A stretch of 64,000 nt of DNA from Bog-473 sp963787485 (GCA_963787485.1 CAWBDF010000003.1:1-64000); one strand, 5' to 3'. Shown: positions 18,201 to 26,875, numbered from the stretch's first letter. Numbers and translations are program-made. Notes: generated from the letters alone by a model not told the origin.

Positions 18201-18235
18201 GTGACGACTCGATTGTGACGACTCGATTGTGACGA
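18201..18235 (+). repeat. 14-bp tandem repeat at a start-codon region
   Basis: Two exact 14-bp units (GTGACGACTCGATT at 18201-18214 and 18215-18228) are followed by a partial third (18229-18235). Because 14 is not a multiple of three, each unit places a GTG in a different frame; the one at 18229 opens the glycosyltransferase reading frame. Confidence 0.8.
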
Positions 18236-19618
18236 GAATCCCGACCCTGGCGCCCTCGACGGGGGAGCGCTTCCGGCGCGCCCTGGGGCCGATCGCCCGA
18301 CTGACGCCCGAGGCGGGGGACGCGCTGCTCTACCTTGGTGGCGGCCTGTTCGCGCTGGTCACCATCTTCTCGTCGTCCAACGTCCTCTACGAGGTGTGGG
18401 GGAGGATGGCGCTCCTTCCCTACCTCTTTGGCGCGCTCGCTTCGGCGGTGCTGGCATGGTTCGTGCATCGGGCCCGCCGCAGGAGCGCTGGAGGAACCGT
18501 GAGCACGCGGGTGCGCCGCCGAGCGTGGGTGGCGCGGAGCGCGGTCGCCGCCTGCGTCTTCGGTGGGGCCCTCGCCGTCCCGCTCGGCTTCGAAATCCTG
18601 TGGCGCTTCGACCACGTGGCCGGTTCCCACCTCCAACCCGAGGTGGTCACGGTGGAGATCGGGGGGCAGGACATTGTCCACGGTCGGGAGCCCTACCTGC
18701 CCGTCACGCGGGCTTCACCATCCCGTCAAGTACCACGCTCCGGGACAGCCGAACTTCGCGGGATTCCTGCCCTACCTCCCGCTCATGGCCGTCGCCGGGA
18801 TTCCGAGTGCGGTCTGGCCCAACAGCGGGTTGAGCGATGCGCGGATCTTCTTCTGCCTGACCACCCTGGCCGTCGCCGGGGTGGCGCTCGCGTTGTGCCG
18901 GGCGGACGCCCGACGCAAGATCCGAGCCCTTCAGGTGCTCGTGATCTTGCCCTTTGCGTCGTTGCCCCTGGCCACCGGAGGCGACGACATCCCCGTCGTC
19001 GCTTTCTTGTTGCTCGCGATGGTGCTGGCCCAGCGACGCCAGCCCTTCGCCTCAGGCATCGTTTTCGGCATCGCCTCAGCGATGAAGTTCACCGCGTGGC
19101 CGCTGGCGGCGCTGGCGCTCTTCGCGGCCTACGGCCGTCGCGGTGAGAGGCGCCCCCTCTCCATGCTGGCCGGAATGGTGGTGGTGGCGGTGCCGGCCAT
19201 CTTTCCCTTCGTCCTGCGGGGTCCCGTCGCGCTGTTCGAAGACGTGGTGCTGTTCCCGCTCGGGTTGAGCGCCCTCCACTCCACAGCGGCCAGTGCCCTG
19301 CCCGGGCACATGCTGTTGTCCGCGTTCCCCTCGTTGAGCCGGGTCTTGCCGCTCTCCGTCGGCATCGTGTTGGCTGTCGTGCTGGCCAGGCATCTCTACC
19401 GCCACACGCCGCAGACGACGGCGGATGTCTGCACCGTGGCCGGCGTCGTCATGTCGCTCCTGATCCTGCTGGCCCCGAATCCCCGCGTGGGCTATCTGCT
19501 GTACCCGATCAATTTCTTCGTGTGGTCGTACCTGTTGGCCCGGCCCGAGCCCGAGAGGGCGCCGCCGGGCGCCGAGACACTCCCAGTCCTCGAGGCGGTC
19601 ACGCCCACCGGGGCCTGA
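18229..19618 (+). pseudogene. Multi-pass membrane glycosyltransferase-like protein, frameshifted
   Basis: Read across one break, this is a ~460-residue polytopic membrane protein like the DUF2029 or mannosyltransferase-type GT-C enzymes, which use lipid-linked sugars at the membrane. The first frame (from GTG 18229) ends in sense at GREPYLPVTR near 18708. The other frame resumes at HHPVKYHAPGQPNFAGFLPY from about 18716. The break lies within 18700-18722 and is a net +1 shift. The second part has many hydrophobic helices, TGGDDIPVVAFLLLAM, GIASAMKFTAWPL and NPRVGYLLYPINFFVW. Substrate is unknown. A 14-bp perfect palindrome (CTTCGCCGGCGAAG, 19627-19640) follows and may be a terminator with the convergent gene. 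Confidence 0.75.
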
Positions 19619-19643
19619 CCCGATCCCTTCGCCGGCGAAGCCC

Positions 19644-20291
19644 TCACCCGACGTCGTCGCTCTGTTGGAGGAGGCGGACGGTGAAATCGGTCTCGCCTCG
19701 GGGAGGTCCGCCCGGCGGGAACGTCGTGGCGTCGACGATGGCACCCATTTGCCAGTAGTAACCGTCGGACCCGGCGAGACGGCCCAGGATCTCCGTGGCG
19801 CCCGGATCGTGCGCAGCAGGTCCACGGTCGAAGATGCGCCAACCCTGGCGCGGCATTTCGGAAGCGAAGAAGGCCAGCAGCGCGGCCTGGGAGGCGTCCG
19901 AACGCACGGCCACTTGCGCGTCGAACTGGCCGGATCCGGCGCTGTCGTCGCGATGTCCCTCCCGAACCACACCGACCGGCACGACGACCGCGTTCACGAC
20001 GTTGATCGGCGGCTGGCCGGGCGTGAGGATGGGCGTCAGCACCGTGGTCGCGGCCTCGGCCCGCAGCGTCGATCCGGGTACCGCGCTCGAACGCGACCCC
20101 GAGTGCAGTGACGGCGCCGGGTGCGAGGACACCAGACCGAGTGTGACGAAGGTTGCCACGATCACGACGGCCAGCCCCAGCACCACCATGGCGGGGCGGG
20201 TCGAGGTACGGCCCGGCGTCGGCGGTGGGAGCGGCTCCGACCGCTCCCACCCCACCGCGCCGGCCTGCGGCTCGGTGTCGAGGGGCGACAT
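19644..20291 (-). CDS. Membrane-anchored protein of unknown function
   Basis: I do not recognise a family. The 215-residue protein has a Pro-rich cytoplasmic N-terminus (1-33), one membrane segment (about 34-54, AMVVLGLAVVIVATFVTLGLV) and a ~155-residue external part with QAALLAFFASEMPRQGWRIF and GSDGYYWQMGAIVD. That pattern resembles proteins predicting a small extracytoplasmic alpha/beta domain. It starts 12 bp after the thiD stop on the same strand and may be co-transcribed with thiD, although a TAGGCT hexamer sits 9 nt before its ATG. Confidence 0.65.
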   Translation of the reverse strand: MSPLDTEPQAGAVGWERSEPLPPPTPGRTSTRPAMVVLGLAVVIVATFVTLGLVSSHPAPSLHSGSRSSAVPGSTLRAEAATTVLTPILTPGQPPINVVNAVVVPVGVVREGHRDDSAGSGQFDAQVAVRSDASQAALLAFFASEMPRQGWRIFDRGPAAHDPGATEILGRLAGSDGYYWQMGAIVDATTFPPGGPPRGETDFTVRLLQQSDDVG

Positions 20292-20303
20292 TGCCCACCA
20301 AGC

Positions 20304-21158
20304 CTACGGCGGAGGGCACCACCCCAACTGGTCGAGGGGACCGTGGCCGGCACCCAAGCGCCAGTGCGACGCCCCGGCCAGCGCCCGGGTGACGAACGCC
20401 TTGGCCATCGGCACGGCGTCCTCGACCGTTGCTCCCCGGGCCAGGTGGGCGGCGAGGGCGGCCGAGAGGGTGCAGCCCGTGCCGTGGTCGTTGTCCGTGT
20501 CCACCCGAGGGCTGCGCAGCACGCGGACCCCGTTCGGACCGACCACCACGTCGTCGGCCGAGTCCGTGAGGTGGCCGCCCTTGACCACGACGACCCGCGC
20601 CCCGAAGGACCTGATGTGGTGGGCCACCTCGATCCGGGCACCGAGGTCTCCCAGGGAGGCCACGTCGGTGCCGCCCAGCACGGCGGCCTCGCGCAGGTTG
20701 GGGGTGGTCACCACGGCATAGGGGAGGAGCGCAGTGCGGTAGGCCTCGACGGCGTCGGGCTCGGTCAGGCGGTGGCCGGTGGTGGACACCAGGACCGGGT
20801 CGACCACGAGCGCGGGCAGTCGTCCCGAGGCGGCCAGGGCGGCGACCTCCACCACCACGGCCGCCGTCGCCAACATGCCGGTTTTGACGGCCCGCACCTT
20901 GAAATCGTCGAGCACCGTCTCGATCTGCCGTAGTACGAACTCGGGTTCAAGGACCACGACCCCGCGGACCTCGGACGTGTTCTGCGCCGTCACGGCGGTC
21001 AGAGCGCACGTCCCGTGCACACCGAGCGCGGCGAAGGTCTTGAGGTCCGCCTGTGCTCCCGCGCCGCCACCTGAGTCGGACCCCGCGATGGTCAGCGCCG
21101 ACGGTGGCGTGTCGTCGGGCACCAGGTCACCATAGGTGCCTCCGAAGGGCGTCAGCAT
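20304..21158 (-). CDS. thiD: Hydroxymethylpyrimidine / phosphomethylpyrimidine kinase
   Basis: A ribokinase-fold enzyme that phosphorylates HMP and HMP-phosphate in thiamine synthesis. The N-terminus ALTIAGSDSGGGAGAQADLKTF is diagnostic. Further motifs are LTAVTAQNT, VRAVKTGMLATA, PALVVDPVLVSTTG, VTTPNLREAAVLGG, VVVKGGHL and the anion-hole and catalytic segment DTDNDHGTGCTLSAALAAHLA. Length (284 aa) is normal; the start ATG 21158 is set by family length, because the open frame continues far upstream into the antisense of thiG. The gene is divergent from thiG with only 25 bp between starts. Confidence 0.94.
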   Translation of the reverse strand: MLTPFGGTYGDLVPDDTPPSALTIAGSDSGGGAGAQADLKTFAALGVHGTCALTAVTAQNTSEVRGVVVLEPEFVLRQIETVLDDFKVRAVKTGMLATAAVVVEVAALAASGRLPALVVDPVLVSTTGHRLTEPDAVEAYRTALLPYAVVTTPNLREAAVLGGTDVASLGDLGARIEVAHHIRSFGARVVVVKGGHLTDSADDVVVGPNGVRVLRSPRVDTDNDHGTGCTLSAALAAHLARGATVEDAVPMAKAFVTRALAGASHWRLGAGHGPLDQLGWCPPP

Positions 21159-21171
21159 CAGGGGCCCGGGG

Positions 21172-21177
21172 TATCGT
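21172..21177 (+). promoter_or_regulatory. -10-like element (TATCGT), leaderless start at 21184
   Basis: TATCGT ends 6 nt before the thiG GTG within the 25-bp divergent gap. No TPP riboswitch can fit in this gap. Confidence 0.4.
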
Positions 21178-21183
21178 CGTCGA

Positions 21184-21987
21184 GTGACGCACCACGACGA
21201 CGGCCTGTGCATCGCCGGGCAGCAGTTGGGGTCCCGGCTGTTGCTCGGCACCGGGGGTATGACCAGCATTGAGGTGTTGCGCCGGTCTCTTGAGGTGTCA
21301 GGCACGGCGCTGGCGACGGTGGCCGTCCGGCGGACCGACGCCACGGGACGTGGCGCGCTCCTGCCGGTGCTCGACGAGCTGGGGGTGCGCGTGCTCCCCA
21401 ACACGGCAGGGTGCGCCACGGCGTCCGAAGCGGTCCTCACGGCCAAGCTGGCGCGGGAAGCGTTCGAAACCGACTGGGTCAAGCTCGAGGTGGTGTCCGA
21501 CGATCGCACCTTGCTGCCTGACGTGGTCGAGTTGTTGGCGGCGGCTGAGCAGTTGGCCGAGGACGGGTTTGTCGTCCTGCCGTACACCACGGACGACCCC
21601 GTCATGGCGGTGCGCTTGCAGCAAGTGGGGTGTGCCGCCGTGATGCCGCTCGGCTCGCCCATCGGGAGCGGGCTGGGCATCCGCAATCCCCACAACATCG
21701 CTCTGCTGCGGGAGGCCGTCGACGTGCCCGTGATCCTCGACGCCGGCATCGGGACCGCCTCGGACGCGGCGCTGGCCATGGAGCTGGGATGCGACGGCGT
21801 CCTGGTCGCCACCGCGGTGAATCGAGCCCACGACCCCGTGTCCATGGCCCGGGCCTTGCGCCTGGCCGTCGAGGCGGGATGGTACGCCCGCCGCGCCGGC
21901 CGGATTCCCGTGCGCTTCCACGCCGAACCGTCGAGCCCGCTCGAGGGCCGGGCCGACCTCTCGGGTTGGGGGCGGTCACCGGAGTGA
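21184..21987 (+). CDS. thiG: Thiazole synthase
   Basis: Forms the thiazole phosphate ring of thiamine from deoxyxylulose phosphate, dehydroglycine and ThiS thiocarboxylate. Motifs are SRLLLGTGGMTSIEVL, LPNTAGCATASEAV, DWVKLEVVSDDRTLLPD (with the conserved Schiff-base Lys in VKLEV), AAVMPLGSPIGSGLGI and PVILDAGIGTASDAALAMELG. Length (267 aa) is normal. Unusually, neither thiS nor thiO or thiH sits beside it, so the sulfur carrier must be encoded elsewhere. Confidence 0.95.
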   Translation: MTHHDDGLCIAGQQLGSRLLLGTGGMTSIEVLRRSLEVSGTALATVAVRRTDATGRGALLPVLDELGVRVLPNTAGCATASEAVLTAKLAREAFETDWVKLEVVSDDRTLLPDVVELLAAAEQLAEDGFVVLPYTTDDPVMAVRLQQVGCAAVMPLGSPIGSGLGIRNPHNIALLREAVDVPVILDAGIGTASDAALAMELGCDGVLVATAVNRAHDPVSMARALRLAVEAGWYARRAGRIPVRFHAEPSSPLEGRADLSGWGRSPE

Positions 21988-22030
21988 TGGCCCGGCGTCG
22001 TCCCTGTTGACGGGGTTCTCTAGGGTCACC

Positions 22031-22049
22031 TAATATTAGGCTGCCCTAA
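22031..22049 (+). promoter_or_regulatory. IdeR/DtxR-like iron box upstream of the iron transporter
   Basis: The 19 bases match the IdeR consensus TTAGGTTAGGCTAACCTAA at 14 positions by hand alignment, with the right side TTAGGCTGCCCTAA strongest (12 of 14). It lies 45 bp before the substrate-binding protein start, in an unusually AT-rich patch likely to hold the promoter. Iron-loaded repressor binding here would shut off the transporter (inference). Confidence 0.65.
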
Positions 22050-22093
22050 AGTCTATTGGCCGGATCGACCGGTCCGAGAGGTGGCGACGTTCC

Positions 22094-23159
22094 ATGCGAG
22101 AGGGGTGGCGGGCGTGGATCCACGGCGGTCTGGCGCGGGGAGCGCAGATGGCGGTGGCGGTCGCTCTCGGAGCGGTTGTCCTGACGGGGTGTGGCACGAG
22201 CTCGGGTGGCGGACACGGAGCGGGATCGTTGACCGTCTACAGCGGACAGCACGTCCAGACGACGCAGAAGCTGGTCTCCACCTTCGAGAAGGAGACGGGT
22301 ATCACGGTGAACCTGCGGTCCGACGACGAGGACGTGTTGGCGGATCAGATCGTCACCGAGGGCGCGCACTCGCCGGCCGACGTCTTCTTCACGGAGAACT
22401 CGCCACCGTTGCAGTACCTGGCGTCCAAGGGCCTGCTGACGCCGGTCGATACGTCGACCCTGGCCGCCACGCCGGCGCGCTTCAAATTCTCCTGATGGGA
22501 AATGGGTGGGGGTGTCGGCCCGGGTGAGCGTCATGGTGTACAACACGTCCCTGCTCAAGCCTTCGGAGCTCCCGAGCTCAGTGATGCAGCTCGCGGATCC
22601 CGAGTGGAAGGGCCGTATCGGCATCGCCGGGAGCGAGACGGATTTTCAGCCGATCGTCACGAGCATCGCCCGGACCTACGGGCAGCAGGCCGCGCTCAAC
22701 TGGCTCGATGCCGTCAAGGCCAACGCCGGGGCGCACGACTATCCGGACAACGAGACGATCACGGCCGAGGTGAACCGAGGGCAGGTTGCCCTGGGCGTGA
22801 TCAACCAGTACTACTGGTACCGGGAGCGGGCCGAGGTCGGACCGGCCTCCACCCACTCGGCCATCGCCTACTTCGCACCGCACGACGTGGGGTATGTCCT
22901 CGACGTCTCGGGGGCAGGCATCCTCTCGTCCTCGTCGCACAAGCCAGAGGCGCAGCGATTCCTCGCCTTCCTGACCTCGACGCAGGGCCAGGAGATCATC
23001 GCCCACAGCGACAGCTTCGAATACCCGATCGCCTCGGGGGTCACCACCGCGCAGCCCGAGACACCATTCGACCAGCTCCAGCCCAATGACATCTCGATCG
23101 CCGAGCTTGGGACCGGGGCCGAAGCGATCAAGCTTCTCCAGGAGGCGCAGCTCTTGTGA
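22094..23159 (+). pseudogene. Iron(III) ABC transporter substrate-binding lipoprotein, frameshifted
   Basis: A FutA/FbpA-type ferric-ion binding lipoprotein. The first part (22094-22495) has a signal peptide ending in the lipobox VVLTGCG (Cys33), then SLTVYSGQHVQTTQKLVSTF, RSDDEDVLADQI, and PADVFFTENSPPLQYL, and meets a TGA at 22493-22495. One base out of frame, the second part continues as DGKWVGVSARVSVMVYNTS, KGRIGIAGSETDFQP, INQYYWYRE and a normal C-terminus to 23159. A single extra base near 22490-22494 accounts for the break. Restored, the length (~354 aa) matches the family. The intact permease and ATPase downstream suggest the system is used, so a sequence error is a serious alternative to decay. 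Confidence 0.88.
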
Positions 23160-24805
23160 GCACCAGCGGTCCGGCGGCGGCAATGCTCACCCCCATGGGC
23201 GCCACGGGCGTGAGCGTTCGGCACCGCCTGCCGCGCGTGGCCACCGGCCTGGCCGTGGTCATCTCACTGTTCGTCGTGTCCCCTCTGGGGTTTCTCGTCC
23301 TCCAGGCCGTCCAGATCGGATGGGTCGAACTTCGACAGATCCTGTTCCGCAATCTCACGGCCACGCTCGTGTGGAACACGGTGTCGCTCCTCGTCGTGGT
23401 GACCCTCCTGTGCGTGGTCGTGGGCACCCTGGCCGCCTGGTTCGTCGAGCGGACCGACCTGCCGTTCCGTCGCCTGTTCGCCGTGCTCGTGGTGATTCCC
23501 CTCGGGATCCCTGACTTCGTGGTCAGTTTCGGCTGGAGGGCCCTGTTTCCCTCTCTCGCCGGGTTCTGGGCTGCAGTCCTCGTGATGACCCTCGCCGTCT
23601 ACCCGCTCGTGTTCCTCCCCGTCGCCGCCAGTCTCCGATCTGCCGATCCGGCACAGGAGGAGGTGGCGCGCGGTCTGGGGATGGGTCGAGTGCGAACCTT
23701 CTGGACCGTCACCGTGGGACAGGCGAAGGTGGCCATTCTCGGTGGGGCCATTCTGGTCGGGCTCGTCGTGCTGGCCGAGTTCGGCGCGTTCGAGATCCTC
23801 GGCTACCAGACGTTGACCACGGAGATCTACAACGAGTTCCAGGTGGGGTTCAACCAACCGGCCGCATGCGCCCTCTCCTTGATCCTCGTGCTCCTCGGCG
23901 CGCTCCTTCTGGCCGGCGAGGACAGGGTCAGAGGGGGTAGTCGATCGTCTCGACTCGGCTCCGGAGCGGCGCGGTCGATCCGTCCGGCGCCGCTCGGCCG
24001 GGCTCGCTGGCCTTTGGCCGGCGCCGCGGCGGCGCTAATCGGGCTGGCGATCGGGGTGCCGGTCGGGTCGATCGTCTCCTTGATGGTCCTGGGCGGTCAG
24101 ACGACGCTTCCTTCGGCCTCCTTGTGGGCCGCGACGGTGAACACGTTCGCCTACGCCACCGCGGCCGGTGCCGTCGCCACCCTCGGCGCGCTCCCGATCG
24201 CCCTGCTCTCGGTCCGCTACCCACGCCCTCGAGTCAAGGCGCTCGAGCGGAGCAACATGCTGGTCCTGGCCATACCGGGCCTGGTCATCGCGCTGGGTTT
24301 CACGTACGTCTCCGAGCACGTGTTGCAGGGAAGCTTCTACCAGACCAGTCCCTTGCTCGTCGTGGTGTACGCCATCATGTTCTTCCCCCTCGCCGTGGTC
24401 TCCGTACGCGCCGCCGTGGCCCGTTCACCGGTGGGTCTCGAAGAGGTGGGCCGATCCCTCGGCGTTCCGCGGCGGTCCGTCTTCTGGCGGGTGACCCTCC
24501 CGCTGATCGGACCGGGCCTCGGCGCGGCTTTCGCCCTGGTGTTCCTCGAGACGGCCACCGAGCTCACGGCGACGCTCGTGCTGCATCCGACGAACATCGA
24601 GACGTTGGCCACCCAGTTCTGGGCGTATCAGTCGAACATCTCCTACAGCCAGGCGGCGCCCTATGCCGGCGTCATGATCCTGATCGCCGCGGTGCCCGGC
24701 TATGTGTTGGGTCGCTGGTTCGATCGCCAGCCCGCGCGGCTGGCTGTCGCCGGGACCTCCGTCTCGGTCGCGCCAGCCGCTGCCCTGCACGAGGGGGCAC
24801 CGTGA
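23156..24805 (+). CDS. Iron(III) ABC transporter permease (two fused permease domains)
   Basis: A 549-residue inner-membrane permease of the FbpB type, with two homologous halves of about six membrane helices each. Each half carries an EAA-like loop for ATPase contact: EEVARGLGMGRVRTFWTVTV near residues 170-190 and LEEVGRSLGVPRRSVFWRVT near 425-445. The start GTG overlaps the substrate-binding protein stop by 4 bp (GTGA), and its stop overlaps the ATPase start the same way, making a tight three-gene operon under the iron box. Confidence 0.93.
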   Translation: MSTSGPAAAMLTPMGATGVSVRHRLPRVATGLAVVISLFVVSPLGFLVLQAVQIGWVELRQILFRNLTATLVWNTVSLLVVVTLLCVVVGTLAAWFVERTDLPFRRLFAVLVVIPLGIPDFVVSFGWRALFPSLAGFWAAVLVMTLAVYPLVFLPVAASLRSADPAQEEVARGLGMGRVRTFWTVTVGQAKVAILGGAILVGLVVLAEFGAFEILGYQTLTTEIYNEFQVGFNQPAACALSLILVLLGALLLAGEDRVRGGSRSSRLGSGAARSIRPAPLGRARWPLAGAAAALIGLAIGVPVGSIVSLMVLGGQTTLPSASLWAATVNTFAYATAAGAVATLGALPIALLSVRYPRPRVKALERSNMLVLAIPGLVIALGFTYVSEHVLQGSFYQTSPLLVVVYAIMFFPLAVVSVRAAVARSPVGLEEVGRSLGVPRRSVFWRVTLPLIGPGLGAAFALVFLETATELTATLVLHPTNIETLATQFWAYQSNISYSQAAPYAGVMILIAAVPGYVLGRWFDRQPARLAVAGTSVSVAPAAALHEGAP

Positions 24806-25875
24806 GGGCCCTCAAGATCACCGGAATCACGAAGTCGTTCGGAGCCCAGCGTGTCCTGCAAGACGTCGACCTCGTCGTTCCGCCGGGGTCCTTCACGGCC
24901 ATCCTCGGAGCATCCGGCAGTGGCAAGACGACCCTGTTGCGCGTCGTCGCAGGTTTCGAACGCCCCGACGCGGGCGAGCTCGTCCTCGGCTCCGAGGTCG
25001 TCGACGACGGGCGTCACCGGTTCGTCCCACCCGAACGCCGCCGCATCGGCTACGTCCCGCAGGAGGGGGCCCTGTTCCCTCATCTGTCGGTCGGGCGCAA
25101 CGTGAGCTTCGGGTTGCCTCGCGGCCGCGACCGCCGTACCCGGGTGACAGCACTGCTCGACCTCGTCGGACTGCGAGGGCTCGGCCGGCGATACCCGCAC
25201 CAGCTGTCGGGGGGCCAGCAGCAACGGGTTGCGTTGGCTCGAGCCCTGGCCATTGAGCCCGAGATCGTGCTTCTCGACGAGCCGTTCTCCTCGCTCGACG
25301 CCGCCTTGCGCGCCTCCATGCGCGCCGAGGTCCTCGAAGTTCTGCGCCAGGCGGGGACGACCTGCGTCCTCGTGACCCACGACCAGGACGAGGCGCTCTC
25401 CATGGCCGACCAGGTCGCCGTGCTGAGGGAGGGAGTGGTCGCCCAGCTGGACACGCCGTCGCAGCTGTATGAGCACCCCGGCGACGAGGAGCTGGCGTTG
25501 TTCCTGGGCGAGCCCAACGTCGTCGAGGGTCACGTGGACGGGGCAGTGGCGGCGACGGCCTTCGGGCCGCTCGCCCTGACCGGTTGGACCGGGCCAACTC
25601 GTGGGGCGGCCCGCGTTCTGGTGCGGCCCGAGCAGCTCACTCTGGTGGATGCCGGCTCGGGCGAGGTCGACGGAACGGTGGCCAGCTCGGCCTACTTCGG
25701 GCACGACACGGTGGTCCGCGTCCGCCTGACCGACGCCGAGCTACCCGAGCTCGTGGTGCGGATCAGCGGGGGGAGCCCGATCGAGACCGGCCGCCGGGTC
25801 GGTCTGCGGGTACGGGGTTCGGTGGTCGCCTGGCCGGCGGGACCCGGGGCCAACGGGTCCGGGTCCGAGGAATGA
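24802..25875 (+). CDS. Iron(III) ABC transporter ATP-binding protein
   Basis: A 357-residue FbpC/PotA-like ATPase. Walker A GASGSGKTT, Q-loop VPQEGALFPHLSVGRN, signature LSGGQQQRVALARALA, Walker B IVLLDEPFSSLD and H-loop VLVTHDQDEAL are all intact. A C-terminal TOBE-like domain (~250-357) has VRPEQLTLVDAG and a regulatory fold typical of this class. Start GTG 24802 overlaps the permease stop; the longer in-frame reading upstream is antisense or off-frame to the permease and not coding. Confidence 0.94.
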   Translation: MRALKITGITKSFGAQRVLQDVDLVVPPGSFTAILGASGSGKTTLLRVVAGFERPDAGELVLGSEVVDDGRHRFVPPERRRIGYVPQEGALFPHLSVGRNVSFGLPRGRDRRTRVTALLDLVGLRGLGRRYPHQLSGGQQQRVALARALAIEPEIVLLDEPFSSLDAALRASMRAEVLEVLRQAGTTCVLVTHDQDEALSMADQVAVLREGVVAQLDTPSQLYEHPGDEELALFLGEPNVVEGHVDGAVAATAFGPLALTGWTGPTRGAARVLVRPEQLTLVDAGSGEVDGTVASSAYFGHDTVVRVRLTDAELPELVVRISGGSPIETGRRVGLRVRGSVVAWPAGPGANGSGSEE

Positions 25876-25960
25876 CGCCTCCGTAACTACTCCACTGTGG
25901 TCCCGCTGCACTAGTGTGGGCCCCGGAGTGGCCGCGCCAGTGGCTGGGCAGGGAGGTGTG

Positions 25961-26470
25961 ATGGCTGACGTATCCGTACCCCATGTCGGGGGGTTCCACG
26001 GGCCCCAGGTTTGCGACCTGGTGGGGATCTCCTACCGTCAACTCGACTACTGGGCCCGAACGGGACTCTTGCAGCCGTCGCTTGCCACGGCCCAGGGCAG
26101 CGGCTCGCGTCGGGTGTATTCGTACTCCGACGTGCTCGGGCTGAAGGTGATCAAGCAGTTGCTCGACGCTGGCGTCTCCCTCCAGTCGGCACGGCGGGCG
26201 GTCGAATGCCTGCGCCACGACCTGGGCGAGGATCTCGCCTCGGCCAACCTGGTGCTCACCGGTTCGTCGTCGGTCCTGGCTCGGTCCAACGGAGAGGTGG
26301 TCGACCTGCTCGCCGGCGGCCAGGGCGTGTTCAACATCGTGCCCCTGGCAGGTGTGGTGGAGGAGCTCGACGCCGATATCGTCACGCTCGAACGCGCTCG
26401 GGTGTCGAGCGGGCGGGGCCGCAGCCAGCGCCACCCTCGGAGCGAGACCACCGTGGCCTCAGGGGAGTGA
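25961..26470 (+). CDS. MerR-family regulator, Rv1830-like
   Basis: A 169-residue MerR-type DNA-binding protein. The winged helix is HGPQVCDLVGISYRQLDYWA, then RTGLLQPSLATAQGSGSRRV and YSYSDVLGLKVIKQLLDAGV. The C-terminal half (~85-150, VLTGSSSVLARSNGEVVDLLAGGQ) is the conserved Rv1830-type effector domain. ATG 25961 follows GGGAGG. In mycobacteria Rv1830 lies between the bifunctional nuclease and gcvB, so this gene and the cluster at 11.9-14.5 kb look like one ancestral group split by an 11-kb block. Stop overlaps the next gene (GTGA). Confidence 0.86.
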   Translation: MADVSVPHVGGFHGPQVCDLVGISYRQLDYWARTGLLQPSLATAQGSGSRRVYSYSDVLGLKVIKQLLDAGVSLQSARRAVECLRHDLGEDLASANLVLTGSSSVLARSNGEVVDLLAGGQGVFNIVPLAGVVEELDADIVTLERARVSSGRGRSQRHPRSETTVASGE

Positions 26471-26865
26471 GCACGCCGGACCCGTCGCCTTTCGGGCGTA
26501 CTCGCCACCCTGCGTGTGCACCCGCCGCCGGAGTCCGGTTCGCACATCCCTCCGAGCGTCTGTTCGCCCAGCTTCTCGATCTCTCCGGTGAGCGGTGGGA
26601 ATACGAGCCCGTCGAGTTCCCCCTCGAATGGAACGACCGCGGTGTGCCGGTGTCAGGGTTCCGTCCAGATTTCTATCTGCCGGCGCGGGGCGTCTTCGTC
26701 GAGTTGACCACGGCAGACCAGCGGCTGGTGACGCGGAAGAACCGCAAAGTGCGCCGGATGCGCTCGCTCTACCCGGAGGTGCCCATCCACGTGGTGTACC
26801 AGAGGGACTTCCATTCAATCCTGGCCTCGCACGGGTTGCTGCCACCCACCGCCGGAGCCGCTTAG
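26467..26865 (+). CDS. Small PD-(D/E)XK nuclease-like protein
   Basis: A 132-residue protein that I place tentatively in the PD-(D/E)XK or Vsr-like endonuclease fold. The core reads FRPDFYLPARGVFVELT (Asp at the PD position, Glu two strands later), then KNRKVRRMRSLYPEVPIHVV and YQRDFHSIL. The E-x-K motif is E-L-T here, so the usual catalytic lysine is replaced or shifted. N-terminal ~35 residues are Pro/Arg-rich. Its GTG overlaps the MerR stop, and gcvT starts 11 bp later. It could be a nuclease, a nuclease-derived binding domain, or unrelated. No restriction-modification partner is nearby. Confidence 0.6.
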   Translation: MSTPDPSPFGRTRHPACAPAAGVRFAHPSERLFAQLLDLSGERWEYEPVEFPLEWNDRGVPVSGFRPDFYLPARGVFVELTTADQRLVTRKNRKVRRMRSLYPEVPIHVVYQRDFHSILASHGLLPPTAGAA

Positions 26866-26868
26866 TCT
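26863..26868 (+). promoter_or_regulatory. -10 element (TAGTCT), leaderless start at 26876
   Basis: TAGTCT overlaps the preceding stop codon and ends 7 nt before the gcvT GTG. Confidence 0.5.
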
Positions 26869-26875
26869 GACCCGG

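Noticed and set aside
21159..21183. TPP riboswitch for the thiamine genes
   Set aside because: The gap is only 25 bp and no THI-box pattern is seen in the flanks.
22490..22500. Programmed ribosomal frameshift in the iron-binding lipoprotein
   Set aside because: No slippery heptamer or following stimulatory hairpin is evident, and the family is not known for frameshifting; an indel is simpler.
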